A stretch of DNA of 40,199 nucleotides from Thermoplasmata archaeon. Lineage in GTDB: Archaea > Thermoplasmatota > Thermoplasmata > Thermoplasmatales > GCA-001856825. The first letter of the stretch is position 1. Each line of letters starts with the position of its first letter. The position numbers and the translations under genes are program-made. The notes beneath the pieces were generated by a model. It was not told where the DNA came from, made no database searches, and worked only from the letters and a program-made list of their open reading frames with translations. Shown here one piece after another: positions 32,018 through 40,199 of the stretch. The stretch covers positions 1 to 40,199 of the forward strand of contig JAJYUV010000012.1 in assembly GCA_021792355.1 (NCBI GenBank), read 5' to 3'.

Positions 32018-33119
32018 CGACTACAGCCTTAGAATTAGGATTTCGGGTCCCTTCCAGAGGGAGGTTAGAGTCAATTTTATAAGAGACGGTTTGAAGACCA
32101 TAATTATACCTACGGGAAGATGGATCAAGGAGTTGGAGATTTTCCCCTACGTAATCCTGGACTCTACCCACATGAAAGCATCGTTTGAGAGAACTGAGAG
32201 ATATAGAGATGCATTCGTGGATAAATATGGGAAGGAACATTTTGAAAGGTACTTCTTAGGTTACGACAAGGTTGCGGTACTTGAACCCAGTTCCGAGGAG
32301 ACTGCAGACGATTTGGAAGTTCTCGGAACAGTCTTCGATATAGACGTAGACCAATATCTTGCAACTGTTGATTCGAACTGGGTCCAGAGATACATGAGAG
32401 AAATGACGTTGAAAGTTTTGAATTCATTCGTAGAAGATGGCAACAAGATTTTGGATCTGGGATGTGGACCAAAATCAGAAGTGCTTGAAATCGCTAAAAA
32501 GGTTCGAGTTACTGAGGCGGACATCTCTAATTCCACTCTGAAAAAGTCGATTAGTATCCATCAGGATAATTTAGAATCAGTGGACTGGCTTTTATTAAGG
32601 GATGCCCAAGACATTCATGGCCTATATGACGTTGTTTTTTCAAGTTACGGTTATCTGAACATTGCAAAACCCAGCAAACTTGTTGGAATTCTGAATGACA
32701 ATCTGAAATTGGGAGGTTACTTCATAGGATCATATATGAACAGGTACGGCCTTCTAGATATTTTGCTCAGTCTTTTCAAGGGAAGGATTGAATACATTAG
32801 AGAAAGAATGGGTGGAACCCTAACAGTCAATCACAGCAGATTCAACACTCTTTCGTACCCCAGGAAACCATCCTTTCTTGGTAAACTAAATGGCCTGGAT
32901 AATCTCTACAAAAAGGGTGTCTGCAACATCATACCCCCCTACAACTATCATCGATTGACAGATCCTATCACGAAAACTTCCTCTTTAAGGAGAATAGATG
33001 AGCTGGTTGGAACCCTTCCGTTGCTCTATGCCGGAGCAGACTACATAATTTTTGTATTTCAGAAAAACGGTTTCGTGGCAGAATCGCCTTTGGACGATGA
33101 ATGCAATAAAGGTTATTAA
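31986..33119 (+). CDS. SAM-dependent methyltransferase-like protein, 377 aa
   Basis: The frame is open from 31947, but the ATG at 31986 (MRLFLSSKRSDDYS) with GGGG just before it is more plausible; overlap with the preceding gene is then 32 nt. The first 150 residues are of unknown fold (IRISGPFQREVRVNFIRDGL). The Rossmann domain follows with ILDLGCGPKSEVLEIAKKV and VRVTEADISN, then LGGYFIGSYMNRYGLLDILL as in the gene before it. The shared middle part suggests an old duplication, with an added N-terminal domain. Substrate unknown. Confidence 0.78.
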   Translation: MRLFLSSKRSDDYSLRIRISGPFQREVRVNFIRDGLKTIIIPTGRWIKELEIFPYVILDSTHMKASFERTERYRDAFVDKYGKEHFERYFLGYDKVAVLEPSSEETADDLEVLGTVFDIDVDQYLATVDSNWVQRYMREMTLKVLNSFVEDGNKILDLGCGPKSEVLEIAKKVRVTEADISNSTLKKSISIHQDNLESVDWLLLRDAQDIHGLYDVVFSSYGYLNIAKPSKLVGILNDNLKLGGYFIGSYMNRYGLLDILLSLFKGRIEYIRERMGGTLTVNHSRFNTLSYPRKPSFLGKLNGLDNLYKKGVCNIIPPYNYHRLTDPITKTSSLRRIDELVGTLPLLYAGADYIIFVFQKNGFVAESPLDDECNKGY

Positions 33120-33121
33120 CC
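33111..33121. promoter_or_regulatory. TATA-like palindrome before the small ORF and GT-C gene
   Basis: GGTTATTAACC is a perfect palindrome about 27 nt before the ATG at 33143. It overlaps the stop codon of the preceding methyltransferase. It may be the TATA element of the small ORF and the GT-C gene. Confidence 0.35.
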
Positions 33122-33142
33122 CTCTTTGTGTGGCATTGTCCA

Positions 33143-33298
33143 ATGAATGAACTGGTCCCCTCAAACAACAAAGATGCACTCTTAGTTGATGACAAGAAGT
33201 TGCATGATGCTAGTAATTCCTTTCATCTGAGCAATAAACATCATTATCACTTACCTACCTTATCAGGACCCCAAGTGGATTGCCTGCACAGAAAGTAA
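33143..33298 (+). CDS. Possible 51-aa His-rich small protein coupled to the GT-C gene
   Basis: 51-aa frame beginning MNELVPSNNKDALLVDDKKL and containing NKHHYHLP. Its TAA overlaps the ATG of the membrane glycosyltransferase by one base (TAATG at 33296-33300), the arrangement of translational coupling. A TATA-like palindrome lies about 27 nt upstream. There is no family match and composition is only moderately protein-like, so it could be a leader or chance. Confidence 0.45.
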   Translation: MNELVPSNNKDALLVDDKKLHDASNSFHLSNKHHYHLPTLSGPQVDCLHRK

Positions 33299-35079
33299 TG
33301 AAACGAATTGAAGTTTATTTCGGCAAGCGCAAACGCATTTTCTATTCATTAGTAATTGCTGCAATAATCCTGTTCGCTTTTGCCTTTTCCCTTTCTATAA
33401 ATTCGGCTTCGCAGGAGCGGTTACAGATATCCTCACAAGGAGTTTCACTCACTGCATCACCATCCATACTATATCTTCCCAGTTTCCTGGGTTACAATCC
33501 TTCGGTACTAGTTAAGATCATGCTCCCAAGTTCCTTAGTAGACATCCCAGTAGTAGTTTACGAGCTGTCTCCAGAAGCTTTGCTTGTTTACAAAAACACA
33601 TTTCATAATGCATCCTTCTTTTACTTTTATTTCCAGACGCACTATATTCGTGGAGCAGAAATAGAGAGTTACTCTTTAGACATAGCTAATAAAACAATAA
33701 TATTCTCTCTGGAAGTGAAGAATTCCATATTACCACTCTTGGGAGAATCATCACTAATCCTCTCTTTCGCTTTCTTCATTGTCGGCGTCTATTTCTCCCC
33801 TTTCAGGTCAAAATACTGGCCCATTCTCATAATGATAGGATATGTTTTACTCCTTCCTTTCTTCGGACAGAGATACGATATGTTCTTCATGATATCGGGA
33901 GGGTTCCATGTCCTCTCGGGAGTGAATCCTTTCACGAGTTCAGCAGTTCTGAACGGTGCATTGAAATGGGCTTACCCACCATACTATCTCTTCTGGTCTC
34001 CTGTATCGGACTGGCTTTCAGGCCTTTTCACAAGGACTCCTATTCCCAGTTCTTCCTCTCTGATTTACCCCGGCGTACTGTTCGGTAACATTTACGACGC
34101 ATGGCAAGCTTTTGTCCCAGCCTCCGTGCCTGTCTACTACGCACTGGCAAAGGTACCCATGCTTGTTTCTGTCGTACTTATATACTATGTCCTTGACAAG
34201 AAATTCGGGCTGAATCACAATCTCACAAAAATATGGCTGCTCAGCCCTCTGGTAATAATCGTGGGTGTGGTATGGGGGCAACTTGACGTAATAGCATCCC
34301 TTTCCCTCCTTGTTTCAATATACTTCTTTCAGAAAGAACGGACAGATTTGGCTGTACTGTCGGCAACTCTTGGATTCTGGGTTAAGATCTTCCCCGCATT
34401 CATGCTACCTTTTGTTCTCATACAAAGTAAGAACAAGGTCAGAGACACGTTGGTGATTGTAGCGGCATCTATTCCTGCGTTGATATTCTATTATCTTTCG
34501 GGCAATTTCACAGGGGACATATCTACTCTGTTATATTCCAGGTCCATTCCTACCTTCCACGGAATATTTGACTCTCAGGGGCTGACCTGGCAAACAATAA
34601 TAAGAGATTTGGGAGTGACACACTTTCCTCCCATTTTCACCTATTCCATCCTCCCCTTTTTGATCATCATCTCCGTGATCTACTACTACAGGAGGGGGAA
34701 CATCGTAAATTACGTTATTGCAGAATTTCTGTTTTATTTTCTTAGCTACAATTTTGTGAACCCACAATATTTCATAATCCTGGTTCCCCTGTTCCTCCTA
34801 AATGATGATGTGAGGAACTATGTTGCATATTCCATATACCCACTAATCTTTATTGCCTTTAGCTACACTTTCCCCTACTGGATAGTGCCCTCCCTCTCCC
34901 TGAACTATTTCTCATCCGTAGTTGGTCAGGTGGAGTCTGCCAGAATTTGGATGACTGGTTCGAACGTCTTCATCTTCCCGCTCATAATAATGTTTACCGC
35001 ATCCCTTGGGGTAACAGGGGCAGAACTAATTTTAGGGCGAAGAATAGTTTTCAGGAAGAAGTCTCCCTCTTTACCATAG
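33298..35079 (+). CDS. Polytopic membrane glycosyltransferase-like protein (GT-C/GT87-like)
   Basis: 593 aa from the ATG at 33298 (a TTG 18 nt earlier is possible). One N-terminal TM segment, an external domain of about 110 residues, then about 10-11 TM segments. Segments such as GQRYDMFFMISGGFHVLSGV, WAYPPYYLFW, WGQLDVIASLSLLVSIYFF and KIFPAFMLPFVLI match the polyprenyl-phosphate-sugar dependent GT-C enzymes (COG5650/GT87-like). It probably uses dolichol-phosphate sugars on the outer membrane face, in line with the Dpm1-type synthase in the cluster. It converges on the next gene with a 29-bp overlap. Confidence 0.8.
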   Translation: MKRIEVYFGKRKRIFYSLVIAAIILFAFAFSLSINSASQERLQISSQGVSLTASPSILYLPSFLGYNPSVLVKIMLPSSLVDIPVVVYELSPEALLVYKNTFHNASFFYFYFQTHYIRGAEIESYSLDIANKTIIFSLEVKNSILPLLGESSLILSFAFFIVGVYFSPFRSKYWPILIMIGYVLLLPFFGQRYDMFFMISGGFHVLSGVNPFTSSAVLNGALKWAYPPYYLFWSPVSDWLSGLFTRTPIPSSSSLIYPGVLFGNIYDAWQAFVPASVPVYYALAKVPMLVSVVLIYYVLDKKFGLNHNLTKIWLLSPLVIIVGVVWGQLDVIASLSLLVSIYFFQKERTDLAVLSATLGFWVKIFPAFMLPFVLIQSKNKVRDTLVIVAASIPALIFYYLSGNFTGDISTLLYSRSIPTFHGIFDSQGLTWQTIIRDLGVTHFPPIFTYSILPFLIIISVIYYYRRGNIVNYVIAEFLFYFLSYNFVNPQYFIILVPLFLLNDDVRNYVAYSIYPLIFIAFSYTFPYWIVPSLSLNYFSSVVGQVESARIWMTGSNVFIFPLIIMFTASLGVTGAELILGRRIVFRKKSPSLP

Positions 35080-35923
35080 CCCATTTCCTGTGATCCTTTC
35101 CTGCAGCTAAATCTATTCTCGATGACACCAGCACCATGAACTCTATTATTATCGCTCCCGCCAAATGAACGAATTTTACCCTCTTCTCATGTAGGAAAGA
35201 AGAGAATATTTCAAGAAAGAGCCTAGGATTGCTCCTGATGAGAGTGTCCATTACCCTGGGGTCATTGCCATCCTTCATCATCTCTAGATGTCCGAAATTT
35301 ATCCTTCTCCTCTGCTGGAAGAGGTCGAAGGGATTCGATGGAACTGTGTTGTTCACTTCAATTTCTTCGAGGTAAAGAACCCTCAGGCCAGCTGAAGCCG
35401 CCCTGATGCACAGGTACTCATCATCATTTATGACCTCCGGCATTTCCCACAGTAGCGTACCTCTTACGCAGAGGAATTCTCCGCCATGAACATTCATGCC
35501 CAATCTGGAAAGGAACGAAAGTTGGAAATCGTGTAATTCCCACATTAGGGAGGCAATATCTCCTGTAAGACTCTTTGACCCCTTGGGCAGGACTCTGGCG
35601 GATATTGCTCCGACCCCCTTGTCGAATCTTTCTTCACATTTATCGAATATCGCGGGATCAAATGATATATCCCCTGAGATCAAAAAGACGATATCTCCAG
35701 TTATAAGAGGAAGAATTGAGTTCAGTGCTTTCACCTTACCCTTCCTTTCCTCTTCATGGACTTTCACCAAACGCCTGTCACTGATCATCTCTACCTCCAT
35801 CGGAATGTCATTACCGCCATACAGGAGGATTATCTCCTCAACATTCCCCCTGAGAGCAGCCCTCAAAGATGACAGGAGCAACTCACCATCATTGTAACTA
35901 AATATCACTGCTGTTTTCTTCAT
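35051..35923 (-). CDS. Glycosyltransferase family 2
   Basis: 290 aa. GT2 features: TAVIFSYNDGELLLSSL, EIILLYGG, KGKVKALNSILPLITGDIVF and a metal-site region LISGDISFDP where the usual DxD is reduced to GDI; later DDEYLCIRAASAGLRVLY and QQRRRINFGHL, the QxxRW-like motif of processive enzymes (here QQRRR). A C-terminal hydrophobic stretch (FVHLAGAIIIEFMVLVSS) may anchor it. It overlaps the nucleotidyltransferase gene by 26 nt, indicating an operon. Confidence 0.85.
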   Translation of the reverse strand: MKKTAVIFSYNDGELLLSSLRAALRGNVEEIILLYGGNDIPMEVEMISDRRLVKVHEEERKGKVKALNSILPLITGDIVFLISGDISFDPAIFDKCEERFDKGVGAISARVLPKGSKSLTGDIASLMWELHDFQLSFLSRLGMNVHGGEFLCVRGTLLWEMPEVINDDEYLCIRAASAGLRVLYLEEIEVNNTVPSNPFDLFQQRRRINFGHLEMMKDGNDPRVMDTLIRSNPRLFLEIFSSFLHEKRVKFVHLAGAIIIEFMVLVSSRIDLAAGKDHRKWAMVKRETSS

Positions 35924-36545
35924 TTAGGATCGCTCCTCTTAGATACAAGTCATTCAGCTTGTGATATTTATCAGTGTCAAAATAAAATTTATGAAGTGAG
36001 AAAATTGTCTTGAATCCTCCTCTGCCATCCTTTCTGTCCCTGTGGTTGGAATATAGAGCCCTTATGTTTATCCAGGATGACACAAACAGAAAGGGAATCA
36101 GGTCTAAGAGGCTACCTAAGTGCCGGCCCTCTCTCGTTTTCACTTTCCAGAGGGCGTTATTTCCATCGGTTTCTCCGCTTATGACTGATGACACCTTCAA
36201 TAATCTGTTGAAATACTCTTCCCCTTTAATTGGAACCACTCTTTTGGAGTCTTTAGCAGCCAGCCCTTCCTTTAATTGGGCAAAGAATGAAAATGCATAC
36301 GACTCGTCCATGGAAAGAGAAAGGCACAGGTCCCTGAACCCGAATGCCCTTCTGAATAGGAGTATCTCTACAATGGATATCCACAGCTTACCTCTTTTAG
36401 ATATTAGAAATATATCGATATCGTCTTCTTCTCTCGGCTCATAAGAAACTGACCCACTTATTCCTATAAACATAAAATTGTCCACCTTTATCTTCCCGAA
36501 GAACTCCCTGGCTTCCCTTATCTTTCTTTCTCGGGGAGATTCCAT
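35898..36545 (-). CDS. Nucleotidyltransferase-fold protein (pol beta-like)
   Basis: 215 aa. The N-terminus FMFIGISGSVSYEPREEDDI, DIFLIS matches the nucleotidyltransferase signature GS followed by a DxD (DDIDIFL) that binds metal and NTP. The remainder is helical. Such proteins transfer NMP to small molecules or proteins; here the gene is embedded between glycosyltransferases, so a sugar-related or regulatory role is possible. It abuts the Dpm1-type gene (stop at 36546) and overlaps the following GT2 gene. Confidence 0.75.
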   Translation of the reverse strand: MESPRERKIREAREFFGKIKVDNFMFIGISGSVSYEPREEDDIDIFLISKRGKLWISIVEILLFRRAFGFRDLCLSLSMDESYAFSFFAQLKEGLAAKDSKRVVPIKGEEYFNRLLKVSSVISGETDGNNALWKVKTREGRHLGSLLDLIPFLFVSSWINIRALYSNHRDRKDGRGGFKTIFSLHKFYFDTDKYHKLNDLYLRGAILNEENSSDI

Positions 36546-37286
36546 TTACAGTGCATTCTCCTTGAACAAACTACGGTACTTTCCCAGCTCTGACAGATAT
36601 CTGGGCACAAGGAAACCTTCCTTTCCAATCTTTGATTCACCCCAGTATCTCCCACCGAAGAAGTATGGTAACTCTGCTATTTTCTTATCTGTATTACAGG
36701 CAATTATAGGAATGAGAACCTTGTATCCCCTGCGATTTCCTAAAGCCCTGAACAGTCTTTCATACGGAATTTTCACCCCATTTCCCACGCCAAAGAATCC
36801 TGAAATCGGGTCTCTCACTCTCTTAGTCTGAGGAACGATAATGTGACAAAGGGCTATTGCCATAGAAGTAGCTGCACTTCTGTATGCATTCCTCTTGTCT
36901 CCCATGCTCCCCTGAACGAACCTACTCATCACTACTAAGTCCCAGCCCCTGCCAATTGCGGTCACCATCTCTCCTATTTTCTCCGGAGGATGCTGCAGGT
37001 CCGAGTCCATGACAATCTTGATGCTGCCTCTAGAGTTCTTCAATCCCTTCAGATTTGAAACCAACAACCCTTCCCTGTGACGATTGACATTTGGGCGTAC
37101 CACTGGATTATCCCGCTCCACTTTTTCAAGGAGCTCTATGGTACCGTCACTACTGTTATCATCTACCACCACAATCTCGTATTGAATATTGCCCATCGAT
37201 TTGCCGATCCTTTCAATGAATTTGCCAAGATTCCCACTTTCGTTGAGAGTTGCAGTCACTATGCTGACGTCTGTCTGGGAATCCAC
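36546..37286 (-). CDS. Dolichol-phosphate mannosyltransferase-like GT2 (Dpm1 type)
   Basis: 246 aa. DVSIVTATLNESGNLGKFIE, EIVVVDDNSSDGTIELLE, the metal site VMDSDLQHPPEKI and FVQGSMGDKRNAYRS are Dpm1 hallmarks; the C-terminal GTrA-type membrane segments of longer relatives are absent. It moves mannose or glucose from a nucleotide sugar to dolichol phosphate on the inner face, feeding GT-C enzymes such as the one at 33298. It is the first gene of a three-gene operon. AT-rich promoter sequence lies upstream near 37310. Confidence 0.9.
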   Translation of the reverse strand: MDSQTDVSIVTATLNESGNLGKFIERIGKSMGNIQYEIVVVDDNSSDGTIELLEKVERDNPVVRPNVNRHREGLLVSNLKGLKNSRGSIKIVMDSDLQHPPEKIGEMVTAIGRGWDLVVMSRFVQGSMGDKRNAYRSAATSMAIALCHIIVPQTKRVRDPISGFFGVGNGVKIPYERLFRALGNRRGYKVLIPIIACNTDKKIAELPYFFGGRYWGESKIGKEGFLVPRYLSELGKYRSLFKENAL

Positions 37287-37398
37287 AAGTAATGAGTTAA
37301 AGTCTACTTAATAATCTTTCTCATTCTAAAATTATGATAGATTTTAGTCATAAACTGAGCAAAGAAAGTCTTATTTCTGCAGAGTTCATCAGTCGACA

Positions 37399-37743
37399 AT
37401 GATAACAATTTCAAGGGTCTATGATCAACCAACCCCAGAAATAGGGTACAGAATCCTTGTCGACAGACTTTGGCCCAGAGGACTGTCTAAAGAGGGATTA
37501 AAGCTCGATAAGTGGATGAAGGATATAGCGCCATCCAATGAACTAAGAAAGTGGTATTCTCACGACCCTGAGAAATGGGATGAGTTCCGAACAAGATATT
37601 CAGAAGAATTGGACAGAAATCCTCTTACGCCTGAACTGCTCAAAATTTGTCGCCAGAAGGATGTCATTTTTTTGTACTCATCAAGGGTTGTAGACATAAA
37701 CAACGCAGTCGCATTGAAACTGTATGTAGAGAAACATCTCTAA
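37399..37743 (+). CDS. DUF488 (YeaO-like) protein
   Basis: 114 aa, full length for the short DUF488 group. Characteristic segments: RILVDRLWPRGLSKEGLKLD, WMKDIAPSNELRKWYSHDPE, WDEFRTRY and VIFLYSSRVVDINNAVAL. The function is not known. A second, broken copy of this gene is at 28150-28397. TATA-like CTTATTTC lies about 27 nt upstream of the ATG at 37399. It is followed 35 nt later by a HAD hydrolase. Confidence 0.9.
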   Translation: MITISRVYDQPTPEIGYRILVDRLWPRGLSKEGLKLDKWMKDIAPSNELRKWYSHDPEKWDEFRTRYSEELDRNPLTPELLKICRQKDVIFLYSSRVVDINNAVALKLYVEKHL

Positions 37744-37778
37744 TGGCCGGTCTATGTTGCAGGTAAAGATGATCACAA

Positions 37779-38498
37779 ATGAAGCATCCCTTCCCAAAAG
37801 GAATTCTGCTGGACCTGGACGACACAATCATCGCATTTGATGCGTTGACAGAAGTATGCTGGGAGAGAACAGCATACGAGTTTTCCGAAACTGTTAGGAA
37901 CTTTGGGGTAAGTGACCTGAAGGAAACGATCCTGTCTAAGTCCAAATGGTTTTGGTCTGACAAAGAGAGACACAAAGAATGGAGAGGGGATTTACTCAAA
38001 AGCAGGAGGCACATTGTTGCTTTGGCATTGGGCGATTACGGGATGCGTGACTTGGAACTGATCAATAGAATTGCAGATAGATATTCTGAACTGAAGGAAG
38101 AAATGCTCTATGTTTTTCCGGGAGCAAGAGAAACTCTGATCAAATTAAGAGATTCTGGATTTCCACTCGCCCTTGTGACTAACGGAAGTTCCTTATCCCA
38201 GAGACACAAGTTGGATAAATTTGGACTAACGGAACTTTTCGATTACGTTTTTATAGAGGGTGAACAAAAAGTAGGTAAGCCCGATACGGAAATCTATCTT
38301 CGGGCCATAAGCGCCTTGAATATATCCCCAGGAGATGCCTGGATGATTGGAGATAACTTGGAGTGGGACATAATCGCACCCCAAATGATCGGTATAAAGG
38401 GTGTATGGATCAACCCAAATGAAAAGAAGCAGAATCTGAAGGTAAGACCATTCCTGACAATTTCTCATCTCTCTGAAATTGAACAATTTCTGTTATAG
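37779..38498 (+). CDS. HAD-superfamily hydrolase
   Basis: 239 aa. Motif I ILLDLDDTIIAF (D12, D14), a helical cap of about 80 residues, motif II PLALVTNGSS, motif III Lys in EQKVGKPDTEIY and motif IV WMIGDNLEWDI. It resembles YjjG/haloacid dehalogenase-type phosphatases acting on nucleotides or sugar phosphates; substrate unknown. It is a different subgroup from the HAD gene at 15810. Probably co-transcribed with the DUF488 gene. Confidence 0.88.
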   Translation: MKHPFPKGILLDLDDTIIAFDALTEVCWERTAYEFSETVRNFGVSDLKETILSKSKWFWSDKERHKEWRGDLLKSRRHIVALALGDYGMRDLELINRIADRYSELKEEMLYVFPGARETLIKLRDSGFPLALVTNGSSLSQRHKLDKFGLTELFDYVFIEGEQKVGKPDTEIYLRAISALNISPGDAWMIGDNLEWDIIAPQMIGIKGVWINPNEKKQNLKVRPFLTISHLSEIEQFLL

Positions 38499-38652
38499 AT
38501 GATTCGGTTACCATGCTATTTCTCTTGTTACCTCAAGTCTTGGACGAACCAATAAATCTTTGAATCTTCCATGATTTGTATAATTAATTCACGCCACACC
38601 CTGGAACTAGGTAGAGGGGCGATTATACCCTTATACCGTTTACATCACTCAG

Positions 38653-38737
38653 TGCGGAGGGGGAGATTTGAACTCCCGAACCCCTACGGGACCAGACCCT
38701 GAATCTGGTGCCTTTGACCATGCTCGACAACCTCCGC
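38653..38737 (-). tRNA. tRNA-Leu(CAG)
   Basis: Minus strand: acceptor GCGGAGG/CCTCCGC, D arm with GTCGAGCATGGTCAAAGGC, anticodon stem CCAGA/TCTGG with loop TTCAGGG (anticodon CAG), a long variable arm CCCGTAGGGGTTC, and T arm GGGAG-TTCAAAT-CTCCC. The class II arm and A discriminator fit leucine. No CCA is encoded. Confidence 0.94.
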
Positions 38738-38879
38738 TTGATTTTCTGTATTAACAAGACGCTATTAATTTCTTGTTGAATAGACCGTTCGTCAATTTGA
38801 GATGCATGACTGTTAGTTCAGGCATATCTCATTAACGGCCAGCCTCAAAAGATATGAACGAGTTGAGACTAGCTTCTTT

Positions 38880-39899
38880 ATGAAATACAAAAGCTTTGGA
38901 AAAACCGGAATCAAAGTGTCAGAATTAATCCTCGGTACATGGTATCTCCCTAATCAGGTAGTTGATGGCAAGAGACGAGTGAATAAGCAGGCTTCCATTA
39001 AACTCATCAATAGGGCTTACGATTTAGGAATTAACTTTTTCGACACTGCCGACGTGTACAGAGGGGTTTATGAGAGAGATAAAACTAACTTTGACACCGT
39101 TGGACTGGCTGAGAAGATTGTTGGCGAAGCCCTGAAGGGATACGATCGAGAGAGTTTTGTTGTCTCGACGAAGGTAGTTGGAAAGACAGGACCTCTAGTC
39201 AACGACTCCGGTGCTAACAGGAAACACGTAAGAAATGCCATCTCGAAGAGCCTTGAAAGATTGCAGATGGACTATGTCGATTTCTACATAATCCACGGGC
39301 CAGATGATAGTGTTGGTATAGAACAGACTTCAAAAACTATGAACCTGCTAGAGGAAGAGGGATTGATCCTTCATTACGGGATCTCAAACCATTCTGCGCT
39401 AGACCTTGTCAAATACTTGAACCTCAGGTATTTCTCTCCCCTCGAACCTCCTGATTTCATTCAGGATAAATACAATCTTCTGGAACGGGAACTGGAAAAG
39501 ACAAACGTCAAGGTAGCTGAAGACAACTCTCTGGCATCAATGATATACAGCCCTCTGGCACAGGGAGTCCTAGCAGGAAGATATTTCGAGGATGACAGAA
39601 CCAATTCTAGACTAGATTACGAGAAGTGGTTCTCAAGGACCAAGAAAGAAGGTTATGAAGGTTATGGATTGCACGAAAGGAACAAGACAACATTGAAGAA
39701 GTTCAGAGATATTGCAAAATCAAAGGACATAACAATGTCTCAACTTGCTCTATCGTGGCTTTTAAACAAGGGCAAGTATCTCTTCCCAATAATAGGAGCG
39801 ACTAGAATTGAACAACTGGAAGAGAACGTAAAGAGCACCGAAGTATCCCTTGGTCCAGAAGAGACTGATGAACTATCAAAGATGTTCGAATGCAAATAA
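38880..39899 (+). CDS. Aldo/keto reductase
   Basis: 339 aa, within the family range. The catalytic tetrad is visible: D55 in NFFDTADVY, Y60, K98 in VVSTKVVG and H139 in YIIHGPD. The cofactor-binding end reads PIIGATRIEQLEEN. It resembles the Kv-beta/YghZ-like AKRs, NADPH-dependent reductases of aldehydes and ketones; substrate unknown. The promoter is unclear; a weak AT-rich AAAAGATATG lies about 27 nt before the ATG. It converges on the 23S rRNA gene. Confidence 0.92.
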   Translation: MKYKSFGKTGIKVSELILGTWYLPNQVVDGKRRVNKQASIKLINRAYDLGINFFDTADVYRGVYERDKTNFDTVGLAEKIVGEALKGYDRESFVVSTKVVGKTGPLVNDSGANRKHVRNAISKSLERLQMDYVDFYIIHGPDDSVGIEQTSKTMNLLEEEGLILHYGISNHSALDLVKYLNLRYFSPLEPPDFIQDKYNLLERELEKTNVKVAEDNSLASMIYSPLAQGVLAGRYFEDDRTNSRLDYEKWFSRTKKEGYEGYGLHERNKTTLKKFRDIAKSKDITMSQLALSWLLNKGKYLFPIIGATRIEQLEENVKSTEVSLGPEETDELSKMFECK

Positions 39900-40049
39900 G
39901 TCGACTTCCCAGCAACTCATTTCATAAGAATATCGGAACTACTGCTTCGATAACTGCGTAATGACTGCGGCAATTTACAGTCTCCACCACCAGAACTAAA
40001 AATAAAAATTGCTCATATATCAGCAAGGGTTAGACGACGGATTTTACAG
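39900..40049. other. Gap between aldo/keto reductase and 23S rRNA
   Basis: 150 nt without a gene. It lies downstream of the 23S 3' end, where many genomes carry the 5S gene; no 5S rRNA is seen. AT-rich sequence around 39995-40015 may contain termination signals for both converging units. Confidence 0.5.
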
Positions 40050-40199
40050 ATTTTCGATCGTTAGTAATCGCAGACTTAACGTCTCGCCTTGCGGCTTGAC
40101 GCTTACATCCCGATCCTATCAAACTTGTCTTTTACAAGAGATCTGATGACGATGCCTCTTTTCAGGGACGGTTTCGAACTTAGATGCTTTCAGTTCTTA
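40050..40199 (-). rRNA. 23S rRNA, 3' end (cut by the window edge)
   Basis: The minus strand reads through the well-known 3' terminal part of 23S rRNA: GAACTGAAAGCATCTAAGTT near the edge, then GTCCCTGAAAAGAGGC, TTTGATAGGATCGGGATG, GTTAAGTCTGCGATTACTAA and the end near CGATCGAAAA. Only about 150 nt are present; the rest lies beyond the window. The exact 3' end is approximate, since the terminal helix cannot be paired without the 5' end. Confidence 0.93.

Noticed and set aside
1..40199. CRISPR array or intact insertion sequence
   Set aside because: No regularly spaced direct repeats and no complete transposase with terminal inverted repeats were seen.

Overview
The window reads as archaeal chromosome, most probably from the Thermoplasmatales or a close relative. 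Reasons: many genes have a TATA-like box about 25-30 nt upstream of the start codon and no leader; the gene set includes a class II HMG-CoA reductase, a KDG-type aldolase, Tsr3, RqcH, a tandem-thioredoxin disulfide oxidoreductase and an archaeal XRE regulator; tRNA genes lack an encoded CCA; and the 3' end of a 23S rRNA gene at the right edge has no 5S gene in the next 150 nt, as expected where rRNA genes are unlinked. The assignment is an inference from gene content.

Layout. 1-2970 is an accretion zone at the 3' end of tRNA-Ser(GCT). Two decayed copies of the tRNA 3' end, two remnants of a tyrosine-recombinase C-terminus and two VapBC-type toxin-antitoxin pairs are stacked left of the tRNA. 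2959-12624 is mostly housekeeping: a 56-aa gene reading into the tRNA, HMG-CoA reductase, Tsr3, a PP-loop/DUF1611 operon, a wHTH regulator, ThpR, GcvH, RlmE, a TraB-like protein, an XRE regulator and PyrE. 12742-14998 is a small island between tRNA-Asn and a CAT-anticodon tRNA. It holds a clear DpnI-family (methyl-directed) endonuclease next to a DNA methyltransferase, which is the most intriguing pairing here. 15050-25647 carries the disulfide oxidoreductase, a HAD phosphatase, a TusA-like protein, KDG aldolase, a 753-aa fusion of two ABC ATPases with a purine-type phosphoribosyltransferase, two MFS transporters, RqcH and a metallo-beta-lactamase-fold protein.

25979-28931 has a third MFS transporter, a DUF4382 surface protein, a DUF488 pseudogene and a small membrane protein whose promoter contains a perfect 9-bp inverted repeat. 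29134-37286 is a surface-glycan cluster: GT2 enzymes including a Dpm1-type synthase, a polytopic GT-C-like protein, three SAM methyltransferases and a nucleotidyltransferase-fold protein. 37399-40199 has an intact DUF488 gene, a HAD hydrolase, tRNA-Leu(CAG), an aldo/keto reductase and the 23S 3' end.

The genome is tightly packed: convergent neighbours overlap at their 3' ends at six places, by 4 to 83 bp. All family calls are from reading motifs by eye; no database search was possible.
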